From Seriola aureovittata (taxonomy: Eukaryota; Chordata; Actinopteri; Carangiformes; Carangidae), in assembly GCF_021018895.1 (NCBI RefSeq), contig NC_079384.1:18963640-19027639 (forward strand): 64,000 nt of DNA. The letters run 5' to 3'. Positions within the stretch are counted from its first letter, which is position 1, and every line of letters begins with the position of its first letter. Under the pieces are notes generated by a model. The model was not told where the DNA came from, searched no databases, and saw nothing but the letters and a program-made list of their open reading frames with translations. The position numbers and the translations under genes were made by a program. Positions 25,570-36,457 of the stretch are shown here, one piece after another.

Positions 25570-26045
25570 CTCTCTGAGCTCGGATGAGGTTCCACTCTTC
25601 TCTCCTCTTTCTCCTGCTGTTCTTACTCAGTTTTTTAACAACCGCTTGTTGTTATTTGCTGCCTGTTATTGTCACTTTTTCATCGGATGTAAAGCTGTGA
25701 GTTAACACTGTTGTTAATGAGGACGCTCACTAGAGGGAGCTCTTTGTGCTCATTTAGACCATCAGACACTTTCCTGTTGTGGAGCTCAGCTTCATCACTG
25801 CTGAGGACTGATCTACACTGACTCAGGTTATTGTGACCTTCAGCTTCTCTCTTCTCAGGTCATTTATTTTACTATTGGTTTGTGTGTTTATGAAATTTAT
25901 ACATCTTTTGAATTATTATTGTTGGACTTCTGTTAATGTCTATTTCCTCTTTATTTCTGCTCCTGTGAAGCAACAGTGTTAATAAAGTTTATTCTTGTTG
26001 TTTATAATAAAGTTTTAATTCTTGACAACTTCACGGTCTCTGACT
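25126..26045 (+). pseudogene. Collapsed Ig-receptor unit (flanks only)
   Basis: 25,126-25,633 matches the 5' flank of the intact Ig gene (compare 36,783-37,285), including the tRNA-like module, the GT array and the CTCTGAGCTCGGATGAGGTT block. It then jumps directly at about 25,634-25,644 into the 3' UTR of the same gene (compare 38,884-39,290), including both AATAAA signals. All coding exons have been deleted. Substitutions against other units are more numerous than between units 5 and 6, suggesting an older copy. Confidence 0.8.
25381..25450 (-). repeat. tRNA-like module, diverged copy
   Basis: Minus strand contains CAGCTCAGTGG (near box A) and GGGGGTTTGATTCC (near box B). It is a diverged version of the modules at 34,047, 37,041 and 40,001. 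Confidence 0.5.
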
Positions 26046-26276
26046 TTAAGACTCACACACAGATATAAGCTCTGTGCTATCAGAGATGCTGCAGGGACAG
26101 AGACATTGTTCAAATCGAAACCGAATAACAGGAAGCAGAAGTGGTGTGGTGTTGCGGTGTTTGACATTGAGGGGACTTTCCGAGTATGTGACTTTTACAT
26201 TGCTGAGTCTGGAGAGAGAGCACCACATTCACAGACTTTTCAGGTAGGTTTGTTGTGTGTTTTTGTGACTGCATAT

Positions 26277-27050
26277 TGTTGAGAGAATGATGATATCTCC
26301 CTTGCCGTAGCATGTTGTGGATGTGGGAGCTGTTTCTCTGTCAGCCTGGATGTTGGGTTTCAGATCATCCATATATCCCACATCATGTAGCCCCTTCTCA
26401 CTGGGGTTACCTATGTTTTGTTCCAGTAGCTCATTTCTCAACCGGTTCCAACACCTGACCCAGAGCAAGATCCGAGCCATTTGTGGTCACACTCGTCCTG
26501 AGGAAGGACAGTAGCACCAACCTTCATGTAGCCACTGTACGTGTACGTGTGTGTGCGTGCGCGCGTGTGTGCGTGTGTGTGTGTGGCACCCTGGGCATTG
26601 CATGAGTTCAGATTGTTTCCAGAATTGTGTTTAGATTAGTTTATGTTAGTAACCTGGCCCCCACCATTATTTTTGTGATTATTATTATTTTTAATATCTT
26701 GTTGAAGTTGACTTAGTTATAATCCTTCTCACCAATAGGTGACGGTAGCGGCCTTGTAATATGAATGACTGACGCTGTAAAACCGTTGGTTAAGGAAGTC
26801 CGCTCAGTCATATCAGAGACAGTCACAGTTACAGCAGCGTATTTGAGAACTCACAGACTGTCTTTTGTTTTCTGTTTGGTTGCAGCATTTCTGATTGTAA
26901 AAATAAAATCCTCTTACACCTGGATCACCAGCATACAGTGTGTAACATGTGCTCTGAGCTGGATGAGGTTCCACTCTTCTCTCCTCTTTCTCCTGCTGTA
27001 ATAAAGTTTTAATTCTTGTCAACTTCACGGTCTCTGACTTTATGATATCT
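26277..27050 (+). pseudogene. Second collapsed Ig-receptor unit
   Basis: 26,277-26,590 repeats the unit start (ATTGTTGAGAGAATGATGAT) through its GT-rich run, with small deletions. Unrelated sequence follows at about 26,590-26,940, then short pieces of the 5' block (CTGAGCTGGATGAGGTTCC, near 26,956) and of the 3' UTR end (TAATAAAGTTTTAATTCTTG, near 27,000). No Ig coding exon remains. The retroviral remnant starts immediately to the right. Confidence 0.65.
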
Positions 27051-27054
27051 TGAA

Positions 27055-28345
27055 AGATATGCAGACAACATCTCCTAATGTAGAACAGAACATGTGGAAA
27101 AAGAAGGGAGCAAAACAAAACAACACAGGCATCTATGTATGACCACAAGGCAAACCTATACTTCCACGTAATTTGTTCAGATATGCTGCATTATTGAGCC
27201 ATGGACAATGTCATGTCTCAACAGGAGGGATGGTTCATACAATAGAGCAAACATTTACAACATACGGGTTTACAAATTACTCTAGAAGTTTTTGTTCAAT
27301 GTGTGGAATCTGCATAAAACATAATCCACAAGGTAATCTAAGACCTAGAAGAGGACAATTTCAAAAACCTGAGTATCCATTCCAACACATCTGTATGGAT
27401 TTTATTGAACTTAATAAATGTGAAGGGAAGAAATACTGCCTGGTAATAATCGATATGCACACAAAATGGGTAGAAATATTTCCCTGTGCACACCCAGACG
27501 CACTAACAGTTGCAGAAGCTTTGGTTAGAGAAATAATGCCACGATTTGGTATTCCTGAAATAAGTTATAGTGATAATGGAACACATTTTGTCAACAATAT
27601 CATCACTCTAATAGCAAAGAATCTAAATATAGAATTAAGAAATCATTGTGCATACCGCCCCCAATCAGCAGGATTAGTGGTAAGAGTTAAGTCCAAACTG
27701 AGGAAAACTATGGAGGAAACAGGGAAGAATTGGATTTATTGTTTACCACTAGTAATGTTGAACATACATGTAACACCAACAAGCACAGGTCTCACACCAT
27801 TTGAAATGATGTATGGGAGACCTTACGTGATCCCACAGTTGAAACCATTCACTCGAACTGATGAAGCAGCAGAAGAGACATTAGCTGATTATATGAAGAA
27901 AATGTTGACCAACAAAAGCGTTCAATCTGCTAACTCTGTTCCAACACAGGAGCTGGAACAATGATAGATGTTGGTAAATATTGGAAAATTTGTGATACTT
28001 TATGATTAACATAACCATCTTAAAGGGAAACTGTATTATCCTGAATAGAACTTTCCATTATTGTGTTTACTTTTAAGACAGGTGTTGTCCAAGAGGAGCA
28101 CAGTGACCTTCACTGTTCCCCCTGGCCACTACACCAAAACATTAACTATGATAAGGCTCTATTATGTCCATCTCATTTCACTCTCACGTATTCTGTGTAT
28201 AAAATTCTGTGTGAATCTTGCATCCGTTGAACATTTGCACTGTGAGCTCTGGTGTGTAACTTGTTCCATTGCTGCAAGAAAATAAATATCCTACTCTTAT
28301 GAATCTTCAGACGGTGTTCCTGAGTTTATTTGATAATTTACTTAA
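27055..28345 (+). mobile_element. Endogenous retrovirus remnant: integrase plus probable 3' LTR
   Basis: A retroviral pol fragment encoding integrase (27173-27964, separate entry) is followed by non-coding sequence with LTR-like signals: TATAAAA at 28198-28204 and AATAAA at 28281-28286, spaced as in a U3-R region. No protease, reverse transcriptase, RNase H, gag or env was found, and the left edge abuts Ig-unit sequence at about 27,055, so the copy is severely truncated. No matching 5' LTR was seen. The right boundary is approximate. It interrupts the Ig duplication cluster between units 2 and 3. Confidence 0.7.
27173..27964 (+). pseudogene. Retroviral integrase fragment, inactive
   Basis: The 263-codon open frame holds a zinc-binding region (HGQCHVSTGGMVH, then CSMCGIC) and the RNase H-like catalytic core. 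The first Asp is in CMDFIEL and the second in SDNGTHF. The third catalytic acidic residue, expected as Glu after SAGLV, is Val (AGLVVRV), which should abolish DNA strand transfer. A stop codon (TGA at 27140-27142) lies upstream in the same frame, so the piece has no connection to the rest of pol. Similarity is to retroviral rather than Ty3/gypsy integrases, judged by eye. The natural initiator is absent; the frame opens at a TTG. Confidence 0.8.
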
Positions 28346-28937
28346 CAGAATCCTACAGATTTTTTATTATCACTGATTATAAGTCCCTCATTTGATGTAA
28401 ATAAATGCTTGATCGTTACTAAAGAAATGTCTCCTCTGAATTCATATGTAATATGCACACTATCTGCTGATAGAAAAACTTTACAAATCAAAGAGCAGCT
28501 AAACTAATTTATTTGAGGGTTTGTGGTGTGTTATTACCATTGTAAAATTATGTGCACTGAAGTAAAACAAGACTGCCTAACATCTTTTATTTAGATTGAA
28601 ACTATATGTTTTTACAAAGAAGCAAAACGTACTGGTGTATTCTGGTGAAAGTACCGTAGCCAGCGCGGTACATGTACACATTGAGGCCGGCTCCAACGCA
28701 GGACAGTCATGGTAAATCTTCCTCGTGTTTCTCCCTTACTGTGAAGCGAAAGTTTTTAGTTTGTCTAGTGAGAATGGGTGTGTCACAGGAAACACAACAT
28801 TTCCTGTTTTACCACCACAACCAACCAACAGTTCTACTGCTACGTGCAGAGACACAAAGCAACTATGTGTCTCAACTATCCATGTTGTATCCAGAGTCAC
28901 AGCTTCGAACTCCAGAGAGGTAGGTACTTCTTGTTGT
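28346..28937. other. Unassigned spacer right of the retroviral remnant
   Basis: AT-rich DNA up to about 28,640, then a more balanced segment. Overlapping short plus-strand frames at 28,672-28,972 have no recognisable domain. Part of it could be retroviral leader or flank; nothing decides this. Confidence 0.35.
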
Positions 28938-29468
28938 TTGTGACCTGTCGTCCTGGCTCCCCCTTGCCGTAGCATGTTGTGGATGTGGGAACACTGGTCT
29001 TGGAGCTGTTTCTCTGTCAGTCTGGATGTTGGGTTTCAAATCATCTCACTAGAGTTACCTATGTTTTGTTCCAGTAGCTCATTTCTCAACCGGTTCCCCA
29101 ACACCTGAGTCAGAACAAGATCCGAGCCATTTGTGGTCTCACTCTTCTCTCCTCTTTCTCCTGCTGTTCTTACTCAGTTTTATCTGCTGTTTATTGTGAA
29201 AATGAAGATGTATATGAAACAGCAGGTGATGAAAGAGTTGTAGATGAAACTACCTGACAGTAAACAGTTAGTGTCGGCATTAAAATGCTGCTGACATGTT
29301 CATCAAATACACCACATTGATCTCATCGTCCCTCTGAACTGTCCTCACACACTGTTGGAGTCAAACTGACACATTTTGACTTGTGAAGTCAGTGAAGCTC
29401 TAAATTCCATCTTTTAACAGGAAATGTGTTTGTGACTCTTCAGCTCTGTCTCCTCTCACAGGGAGAAG
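28938..29468 (+). other. 5' flank of Ig unit 3
   Basis: Matches 36,814-37,573 upstream of the intact Ig gene, but lacks the tRNA-like module and the GT array, which are deleted between about 29,139 and 29,141. The last bases before the ATG read TCTCACAGGGAGAAG, as in the other two Ig copies. Confidence 0.7.
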
Positions 29469-30024
29469 ATGATCTGCTGCATCCTCTCAGGATGAAGAGT
29501 TTTCAGGACGAGTCCAGTGTGACAAAGACGTCCTCAGAGAAGGACGAATCAGACTCCATGTGTCCAGACTGAGGACTGAGGACTCAGGACTGTACCGGTG
29601 TCAGGTCCTCACCTCTGATGGGAGGAGCTCTGGTAAATGTCGCCTCAACGTCTCTGGTAAGTAGATCCAGTAGAAGTTTCTTTACAGATTCATTTAAACT
29701 GCTTCCAGTGAAATCTGGGAAATATTTGACACTTTATTCTGTTGCTGTTATTCTGTTTTGTTTATTAGTGAAATGTTTTTTCTTTACATGAACAACGCAG
29801 ATTTGTTTGGTCTCTTTGCAGAAGCGAGGGATCGGCCTGAACCTGAGACAGAACCTGAGACAGAACCTGGAGAACCAAACACAGCAAGTCGGGGAAGGAT
29901 CGGCCTCTACTGTGGACTGGGACTGACAGCAGCTGTTGTTCTGACTCTTTCTTTTGTTTTCTTATTAATTCACTTCCTGCCTAGAAAACAAAGATTTCTA
30001 CCCAGAGTTCAAAGTTGGATCTGA
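29469..30024 (+). pseudogene. Ig V-domain receptor, deletion pseudogene (copy A)
   Basis: The first codons (MICCIL) are present, but a deletion fuses the signal-peptide exon directly to the middle of the V-domain exon, removing the splice donor, the intron and the N-terminal half of the domain. The frame then runs into TGA (Ser-Gly-stop). The remaining V-exon half (to 29656, with the Tyr-x-Cys block) and the third exon (29822-30024: stalk, transmembrane helix, short tail) are still intact and nearly identical to copy B. It cannot encode a receptor from its own start. Confidence 0.9.
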
Positions 30025-30905
30025 GGAAAAGTTTCAGCTCAACAGAAACAGTTTTGGTGGGAACAGTTTCTATTACGTCTTTTACAGTGGAAACAATACA
30101 CGGTCCAGTCATACACTAGATCTATACCTAGTCTTATTTTGAAAGGACACCTTGTTAAACTGTGTCAGACAGATGTGAAACGTGCACTGTGTTCACTTTA
30201 TGAAATAATGCTGAGAAGCTTGTCTACTTTTACTGACTTACCCATCATGCACTTGACCTGATGGTATGAAACTGTAGCAGCTCACAGGAAGTGATGTCAC
30301 TGTTTGTGTTGTTGTTAATGTTCTTCCATTTACTGCCCGAAAACTGTAAAACTGTATTTTTGATTCTGACTTTGTCTATAATTTACACAGAGATTTAAGT
30401 TTGAACAAACAGCTTTAATATTTGTTTTTTCTAAACATGAAACTCTAATGTACAGTCACTGTTTTTATTTCTGTTACAGCTTGTTGTTATTTGCTGCCTG
30501 TTATTGTCACTTTTTCATCGGATGTAAAGCTGTGAGTTTACACTGTTGTTAATGAGGACGCTCACTAGAGGGAGCTCTTTGTGCTCATTTAGACCATCAG
30601 ACACTTTCCTGTTGTGGAGCTCAGCTTCATCACTGCTGAGGACTGATCTACACTGACTCAGGTTATTGTGACCTTCAGCTTCTCTCTTCTCGGGTCATTT
30701 ATTTTACTATTGGTTTGTGTGTTTATGAAATTTATACATCTTTTACATTATTATTGTTGAACTTCTGTTAATGTCTATTTCCTCTTTATTTCTGCTCCTG
30801 TGAAGCAACAGTGTTAATAAAGTTTATTCTTGTTGTTTATAATAAAGTTTTAATTCTTGACAACTTCACGGTCTCTGACTTTAAGACTCACACACAGAAG
30901 AGTCA
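30025..30905 (+). other. 3' UTR-like flank of Ig copy A
   Basis: Nearly identical to 38,432-39,310 downstream of copy B, ending with two AATAAA signals near 30,814 and 30,840. No other gene lies in it. Confidence 0.75.
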
Positions 30906-31140
30906 GAACAACTTCTCTTAAATAAATAGATTTATTTACAGTAAATTCACATTATAAACTTTACATGATGAAAGTTGATTATTGATGGAATATGTTACAA
31001 TGCACAGAGGATTAAGATATAATTATAAGCTCTGATACAGTGAGGAAAGTTAAACTACTGTGACTGTTTAGAGCTTGATCCTCTTTAGCACAGTGATGCA
31101 GGGACACAGACATTGTTCCACAGCTCAGGGAGGATCCTGA
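30895..31140. other. Shared downstream segment
   Basis: Starts AGAGTCAGAACAACTTCTCT. It is repeated at 39,305-39,483 (truncated) and at 41,851-42,098. In the last copy it continues into unique sequence, marking the ancestral right edge of the repeated unit. It holds a minus-strand AATAAA in AAATAAATCTATTTATTT, so it may once have been the end of a minus-strand transcript. Confidence 0.5.
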
Positions 31141-31521
31141 AGGCAGGATCATTAAAAATGAAAATGCTCAAAGGCAGGTATTTGGTACAATGACAGCAGC
31201 GCAGTGAGATCACTGATTATAAAGCTGGAATAAGATGTGGACCACACGGAGAGGCTGCTCGGCGTCTCGTCAAAACCAAAGTGAGAGGGAAACTGTGTGT
31301 GAGAGAACAAACCTGCTTCCTCCTCCGTGGCCTCTGGGACCTCCGGCAGCTCGTCCGAGGGAACCTCAGGAAGCTGGACGTCTCCCTGAGAGACAGAGCA
31401 TCAGACAGGTGAGACGCGTGACGAGACTGCTGCTCCTCTGAGTCTCTGACGTCATGTTAGCTTCACTTTCAAACGCATTTGTGCTTTAATAAATCTGAAG
31501 TTTAGAGTCAAACCTAAACCT

Positions 31522-31609
<88 letters not shown>

Positions 31610-33370
31610 ACAGTGATGAGACTGACCTGAGTAATGGCCTCCAGCTCAGCCAGAACAGCGTCTTCATCCTCTTGTGATAAAGAGCCGGCCAGCATCTCGT
31701 CTATTTGCTGCAGAAAAGACAAAAGTTACCAAGAGAAAGAACAGACTTCGCCTCCTCTGCTGAGTGTCTGCGTGTCACATCCCAAAGTCTCCGTCATTTC
31801 AGAGACAATTTGCAGCATGAAAATGATTAAAAAAGCAAATACAGAGCTGACATTTAATTTACAGAGGACAGAGCATTATCATTTATTTTCTAACAGACTC
31901 CTCATTATATTATTATCCGTTTCTCTATATCTGAATATCTTCTGAATAAACTGCGGGTAAAGAAATGAACTGTCCTGTAAATCGCTCATCGATGGCGGAC
32001 TTACCCTTTGGTACTCGATGGCATCTTGGGTTTCATCCATAATCCGCTCTACTTCTTCAACAGACATCACCTGATGTGAGACAGAAGGTAGAAGGTGCGA
32101 CGCGTCAGACACGACATCACATCAGTCATTAACAGACAGTCCTGGGGCTTTGGACGTGGCCTACCTCGTGCATCTTTTTCAGACATTCATTTCCAACCTT
32201 CAGCCCGTTGATGACTTTGCTTTCAATCTGGGCAAACTCCAGGTCTTGAACCTGAAAAAAAAAAAAAAAAGGAGGGAGAGTTACTTTCGGTTTCACTAAA
32301 GCGTGGATGTTGCTCTCCGTGTGTCGGTGCAGTGCTCAGATCTCTCACCATGCGCTCCAGGTTGCTTATCTGGTTCTCCGTCTTGTCCAGAAGTTGGTCC
32401 TGGTAGCGCTTCTTTTTCAGCAAGAGCAGCGCTTTTCTGTTTGAACCCAAAGACATGGTAAAATCAGAATCCCTCTCAATAAATGAGGAACTCATCCACA
32501 ATGAAGCTGAGACTAGGAATCGTACCTTACAATAAGTGATATTTTGTATATATTTTTGTTTGATATTTACATTTAAAAACCCCAATCAATTCGTTTTTAT
32601 TTTCTTTCTCTGCTAGAGAAAAGAAAGAGAAAGGGAAAAGGCGCCTCAGATCATCTTGTGTATTTTATATGTGTCTTGTGTTTATAAAAGTTTGTAGTTG
32701 GTATAAAATATTCAGTTTCCACGAGATTATTTTTCCCCGATCAATGTTGACAATAAATCTGGCTGAAAGGACACAACAGGTCAGGTGAAATAATTTCTAA
32801 ACTTTAACAACATCATTATTTATTAGTGAACTATTCCTCTGTTTTCCCCTCTTTCACTGGATCACCCTATAGTTTCTGTACTCACTCTTTTTTGCCATTT
32901 TTCAGCAGCTGTTTGGCCAAAAGTCTCTCCTTCTCCAGCTGCAGGTTGATCCTCTTCTGATACTGCCTCAGCTTATCTCTTTGCTGTTTCAGTTGCTGCA
33001 ATGAGGAAACAGAGACACAGTGTGAGTACACACCTGCTTCAGACTAATTCATAAAATACAGCAGCTTCTTTTTGTGCTCTACAACGACCTAACTAGGTTT
33101 ACATACTGTAGCTGTCTGTGTCATTACAGTGTAGCAGCAGAGCAGCCTGTCAAACTACACTCTAAATAATAACTGTCAAATATTTACGCCCAGGTATAAC
33201 ACCTGTCCGACGATATATTGCTAAAACAGCGAGGCCAGACCAAAGACTGTATATGAAAAGGGGCCAGACCTTCGTTCGGCTCATCGGCAGCAACAGCTGA
33301 GCACCACTTATATTAACGATTCATGTTGGATTAAATTAATCAAAACAACAAAGAGAGATTGATGCCGAAT
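31141..33370 (-). pseudogene. Partial chmp6 duplicate (exons 2-7), copy 2
   Basis: Nearly identical, introns included, to 21,890-24,205. Exon equivalents: 32995-32886 (exon 2), 32436-32349, 32251-32165, 32070-32005, 31707-31627, 31385-31313 (exon 7). Every exon keeps its frame and its splice sites. Exon 1 with the initiator and myristoylation site, and exon 8 with the stop codon, are missing, so no complete CHMP6 can be made. Exon 4 has a synonymous GCG to GCC change (Ala). The right edge breaks at about 33,370, where an inverted exon-4 scrap begins. It is an unprocessed segmental duplicate, not a retrocopy, because introns are kept. Confidence 0.93.
31511..31606. repeat. (CCTAAA)2 plus long (CA)n
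   Basis: Equivalent of 22,256-22,337, with one CCTAAA unit fewer and more CA units (about 41). Confidence 0.9.
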
Positions 33371-33441
33371 CCTTTTTTTTTTTTTTTTTCAGGTTCAAGA
33401 AAGCAAAGTCATCAACGGGCTGAAGGTTGGAAATGAATGTC
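33371..33441 (+). pseudogene. Inverted fragment of chmp6 exon 4
   Basis: On the plus strand a T-rich tract ends in TTTTTCAG, followed by GTTCAAG and then codons for ESKVINGLKVGNECL. This is the exon-4 acceptor and coding sequence in the opposite orientation to all neighbouring chmp6 copies, with about 24 bases after GTTCAAG deleted. It ends in ATGTCTGAATATCTTCTG, where the orientation flips back to minus-strand chmp6 intron. Confidence 0.9.
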
Positions 33442-33595
33442 TGAATATCTTCTGAATAAACTGAGGGTAAAGAAATGAACTGTCCTGTAAATCGCTCATC
33501 GATGGCGGACTTACCCTTTGGTACTCGATGGCATCTTGGGTTTCATCCATAATCCGCTCTACTTCTTCAACAGACATCACCTGATGTGAGACAGA
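33430..33595 (-). pseudogene. Extra chmp6 exon-5 fragment
   Basis: Exon 5 equivalent at 33580-33515 with both splice sites, flanked by pieces of introns 4 and 5. It directly follows the inverted exon-4 scrap and ends within CTGATGTGAGACAGAAG. The frame is intact (VMSVEEVERIMDETQ) but isolated. Confidence 0.9.
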
Positions 33596-34046
33596 AGAAG
33601 TAGAGCTTTCGGGCTTGTGGTTTGTCAGAGTTAGTCAGAGTAACACTGCCGAGTAATTCGGAAGTGACAAGTAGAGCTTGTGGGCTTTGTGGTTGTGTTA
33701 GTTAGTAATTCCGAGAATCAATCTTCCTTGTCAGAGTTTGTTGTGAGATATTTGACAGATATTGTTGAGAGAATGATGATATCTCTCTCTGCCGTAGCAT
33801 GTTGTGGATGTGGGAACACTGGTCTAGGAGCTGTTTCTCTGTCAGCGTGGATGTTGGGTTTCAGATCATCCATATATCCCACATCATGTAGCTCCTTCTC
33901 ACTGGGGTTACCTATGTTTTGTTCCGGTAGCTCATTTCTCAACCGGTTCCAACACCTGACTCAGAGCAAGATCCGAGCCTTCCTCACTCGTCCTGAGGAA
34001 GGACAGTAGCACCAACCTTGTTTAAGGGTTCATAGAGCCACTGGAT

Positions 34047-34116
34047 CCCTGGCCGGGAATCGACCCCCGATCTCCTGTGCTAAAGTCGGTAGTGTCGACC
34101 ACTGAGCTGAACTGAC
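34047..34116 (-). repeat. tRNA-like module
   Basis: Minus strand reads CAGCTCAGTGGTCGAC (box A-like) and, about 30 bases later, GGGGGTCGATTCCCGG (box B-like T arm with one stem mismatch). The anticodon stem does not pair well, so this is a tRNA-derived repeat rather than a working tRNA. It is repeated at 37,041 and 40,001. Confidence 0.6.
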
Positions 34117-34153
34117 TCTTGTTACCTGAGGTATTGTGTACGTGTGCGTGTAC

Positions 34154-34159
<6 letters not shown>

Positions 34160-34234
<75 letters not shown>
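34160..34234. repeat. (GT)n microsatellite in Ig unit 4
   Basis: GT array interrupted once by TATG. Equivalent arrays stand at 25,505, 37,160 and 40,111 with different lengths. Confidence 0.93.
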
Positions 34235-34236
<2 letters not shown>

Positions 34237-34413
34237 CTGAGCTCGGATGAGGTTCAACTCTTCTCTCCTCTTTCTCCTGCTGTTCTTACTCAGTTTTATC
34301 TGCTGTTTATTGTGAAAATGAAGATGTATATGAAACAGCAGGTGATGAAAGAGTTGTAGATGAAACTACCTGACAGTAAACAGTTAGTGTCAGCATTAAA
34401 ATGCTGCTGACAT

Positions 34414-34475
34414 GCTTCACTTTCAAACGCATTTGTGCTTTAATAAATCTGAAGTTTAGAGTCAAACCTAAACCT

Positions 34476-34534
<59 letters not shown>

Positions 34535-36450
34535 GTGATGAGACTGACCTGAGTAATGGCCTCCAGCTCAGCCAGAACAGCGTCTTCATCCTCTTGTGAT
34601 AAAGAGCCGGCCAGCATCTCGTCTATTTGCTGCAGAAAAGACAAAAGTTACCAAGAGAAAGAACAGACTTCGCCTCCTCTGCTGAGTGTCTGCGTGTCAC
34701 ATCCCAAAGTCTCCGTCATTTCAGAGACAATTTGCAGCATGAAAATGATTAAAAAAGCAAATACAGAGCTGACATTTAATTTACAGAGGACAGAGCATTA
34801 TCATTTATTTTCTAACAGACTCCTCATTATATTATTATCCGTTTCTCTATATCTGAATATCTTCTGAATAAACTGCGGGTAAAGAAATGAACTGTCCTGT
34901 AAATCGCTCATCGATGGCGGACTTACCCTTTGGTACTCGATGGCATCTTGGGTTTCATCCATAATCCGCTCTACTTCTTCAACAGACATCACCTGATGTG
35001 AGACAGAAGGTAGAAGGTGCGACGCGTCAGACACGACATCACATCAGTCATTAACAGACAGTCCTGGGGCTTTGGACGTGGCCTACCTCGTGCATCTTTT
35101 TCAGACATTCATTTCCAACCTTCAGCCCGTTGATGACTTTGCTTTCAATCTGCGCAAACTCCAGGTCTTGAACCTGAAAAAAAAAATAAAAAGGAGGGAG
35201 AGTTACTTTCGGTTTCACTAAAGCGTGGATGTTGCTCTCCGTGTGTCGGTGCAGTGCTCAGATCTCTCACCATGCGCTCCAGGTTGCTTATCTGGTTCTC
35301 CGTCTTGTCCAGAAGTTGGTCCTGGTAGCGCTTCTTTTTCAGCAAGAGCAGTGCTTTTCTGTTTGAACCCAAAGACATGGTAAAATCAGAATCCCTCTCA
35401 ATAAATGAGGAACTCATCCACAATGAAGCTGAGACTAGGAATGGTGCATTACAATAAGTGATTTAGTTAATACCAAATTCATTTGTAAGACCTCCCACTG
35501 AAAGCCAAGTAACAAAGATATATTTTGTTTGAAATTTACATTTAAAAACCCCAATTCTTTCTCTGCTAGAGAAAAGAAAGAGAAAGGGAAAAGGCGCCTC
35601 AGATCATCTTGTGTATGTGGCCTTGGCGCCTGGAGGTTTATAAAATTTTCTAGTTGGTATAAAATATTCAGTTTCCACGAGATTATTTTTCCCCGATCAA
35701 TGTTGACAATAAATCTGGCTGAAAGGACACAACAGGTCAGGTGAAATAATTTCTAAACTTTAACAACATCATTATTTATTAGTGAACTATTCCTCTGTTT
35801 TCCCCTCTTTCACTGGATCACCCTATAGTTTCTGTACTCACTCTTTTTTGCCATTTTTCAGCAGCTGTTTGGCCAAAAGTCTCTCCTTCTCCAGCTGCAG
35901 GTTGATCCTCTTCTGATACTGCCTCAGCTTATCTCTTTGCTGTTTCAGTTGCTGCAATGAGGAAACAGAGACACAGTGTGAGTACACACCTGCTTCAGAC
36001 TAATTCATAACATACAGCAGATTCTTTTTGTGCTCTACAACGACCTAACTAGGTTTACATACTGTAGCTGTCTGTGTCATTACAGTGTACCAGCAGAGCA
36101 GCCTGTCAAACTACACTCTAAATAATAACTGTCAAATATTTACGCCCAGGTAAAAACACCTGTCCGACGATATATTGCTAAAACAGCGAGGCCAGACCAA
36201 AGACTGTATATGAAAAGGGGCCAGACCTTCGTTCGGCTCATCGGTTTTTTTATCGGCAGCAACAGCTGAGCACCACTTTGATTATATCGGGTAAATTTTA
36301 AAACGATTTAAAATTTGTTCGGCTCATGTTGGATTAAATTAATCAAAACAACAAAACCTTAAACTTGTTACTTCTCAGAGAGATTGATGCTGAATTGAAG
36401 AAAAGCTCCTGCATGTACGATTATTGGTGCACAGGTTTATTAAAATACTA
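34414..36450 (-). pseudogene. Partial chmp6 duplicate (exons 2-6), copy 3
   Basis: Nearly identical to 22,203-24,300 of chmp6. Exon equivalents: 35951-35842 (exon 2), 35358-35271, 35173-35087, 34992-34927, 34629-34549 (exon 6). Frames and splice sites are all preserved. Exons 1, 7 and 8 are absent, so the copy lacks the initiator, the VPS4-binding motif and the stop. A (CA)n array at 34,478-34,526 contains an ATATA interruption. The left edge is fused to an Ig-unit flank and the right edge diverges near 36,450, inside chmp6 intron 1. Confidence 0.93.
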
Positions 36451-36457
36451 GACCAGT

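Larger units (their letters stand above)
33750..34413 (+). pseudogene. Ig unit 4, 5' flank only
   Basis: Matches the 5' flank of the intact Ig gene from ATTGTTGAGAGAATGATGAT through the tRNA-like module, the GT arrays and the CTGCTGTTTATTGTGAAAATG block. It is cut in AAAATGCTGCTGACATG and fused to chmp6 intron 6 at about 34,414. No Ig exon remains. Confidence 0.85.

Noticed and set aside
26022..26282. Plus-strand open frame with a possible donor (TTTCAG|GTAGGT) at its end
   Set aside because: It starts inside the Ig 3' UTR repeat and runs into sequence with no family resemblance; no partner exons were seen.
34047..34116. Functional tRNA gene
   Set aside because: Box motifs are present but the anticodon stem does not pair, the T stem has a mismatch, and the module travels with the Ig units; a tRNA-derived repeat fits better.
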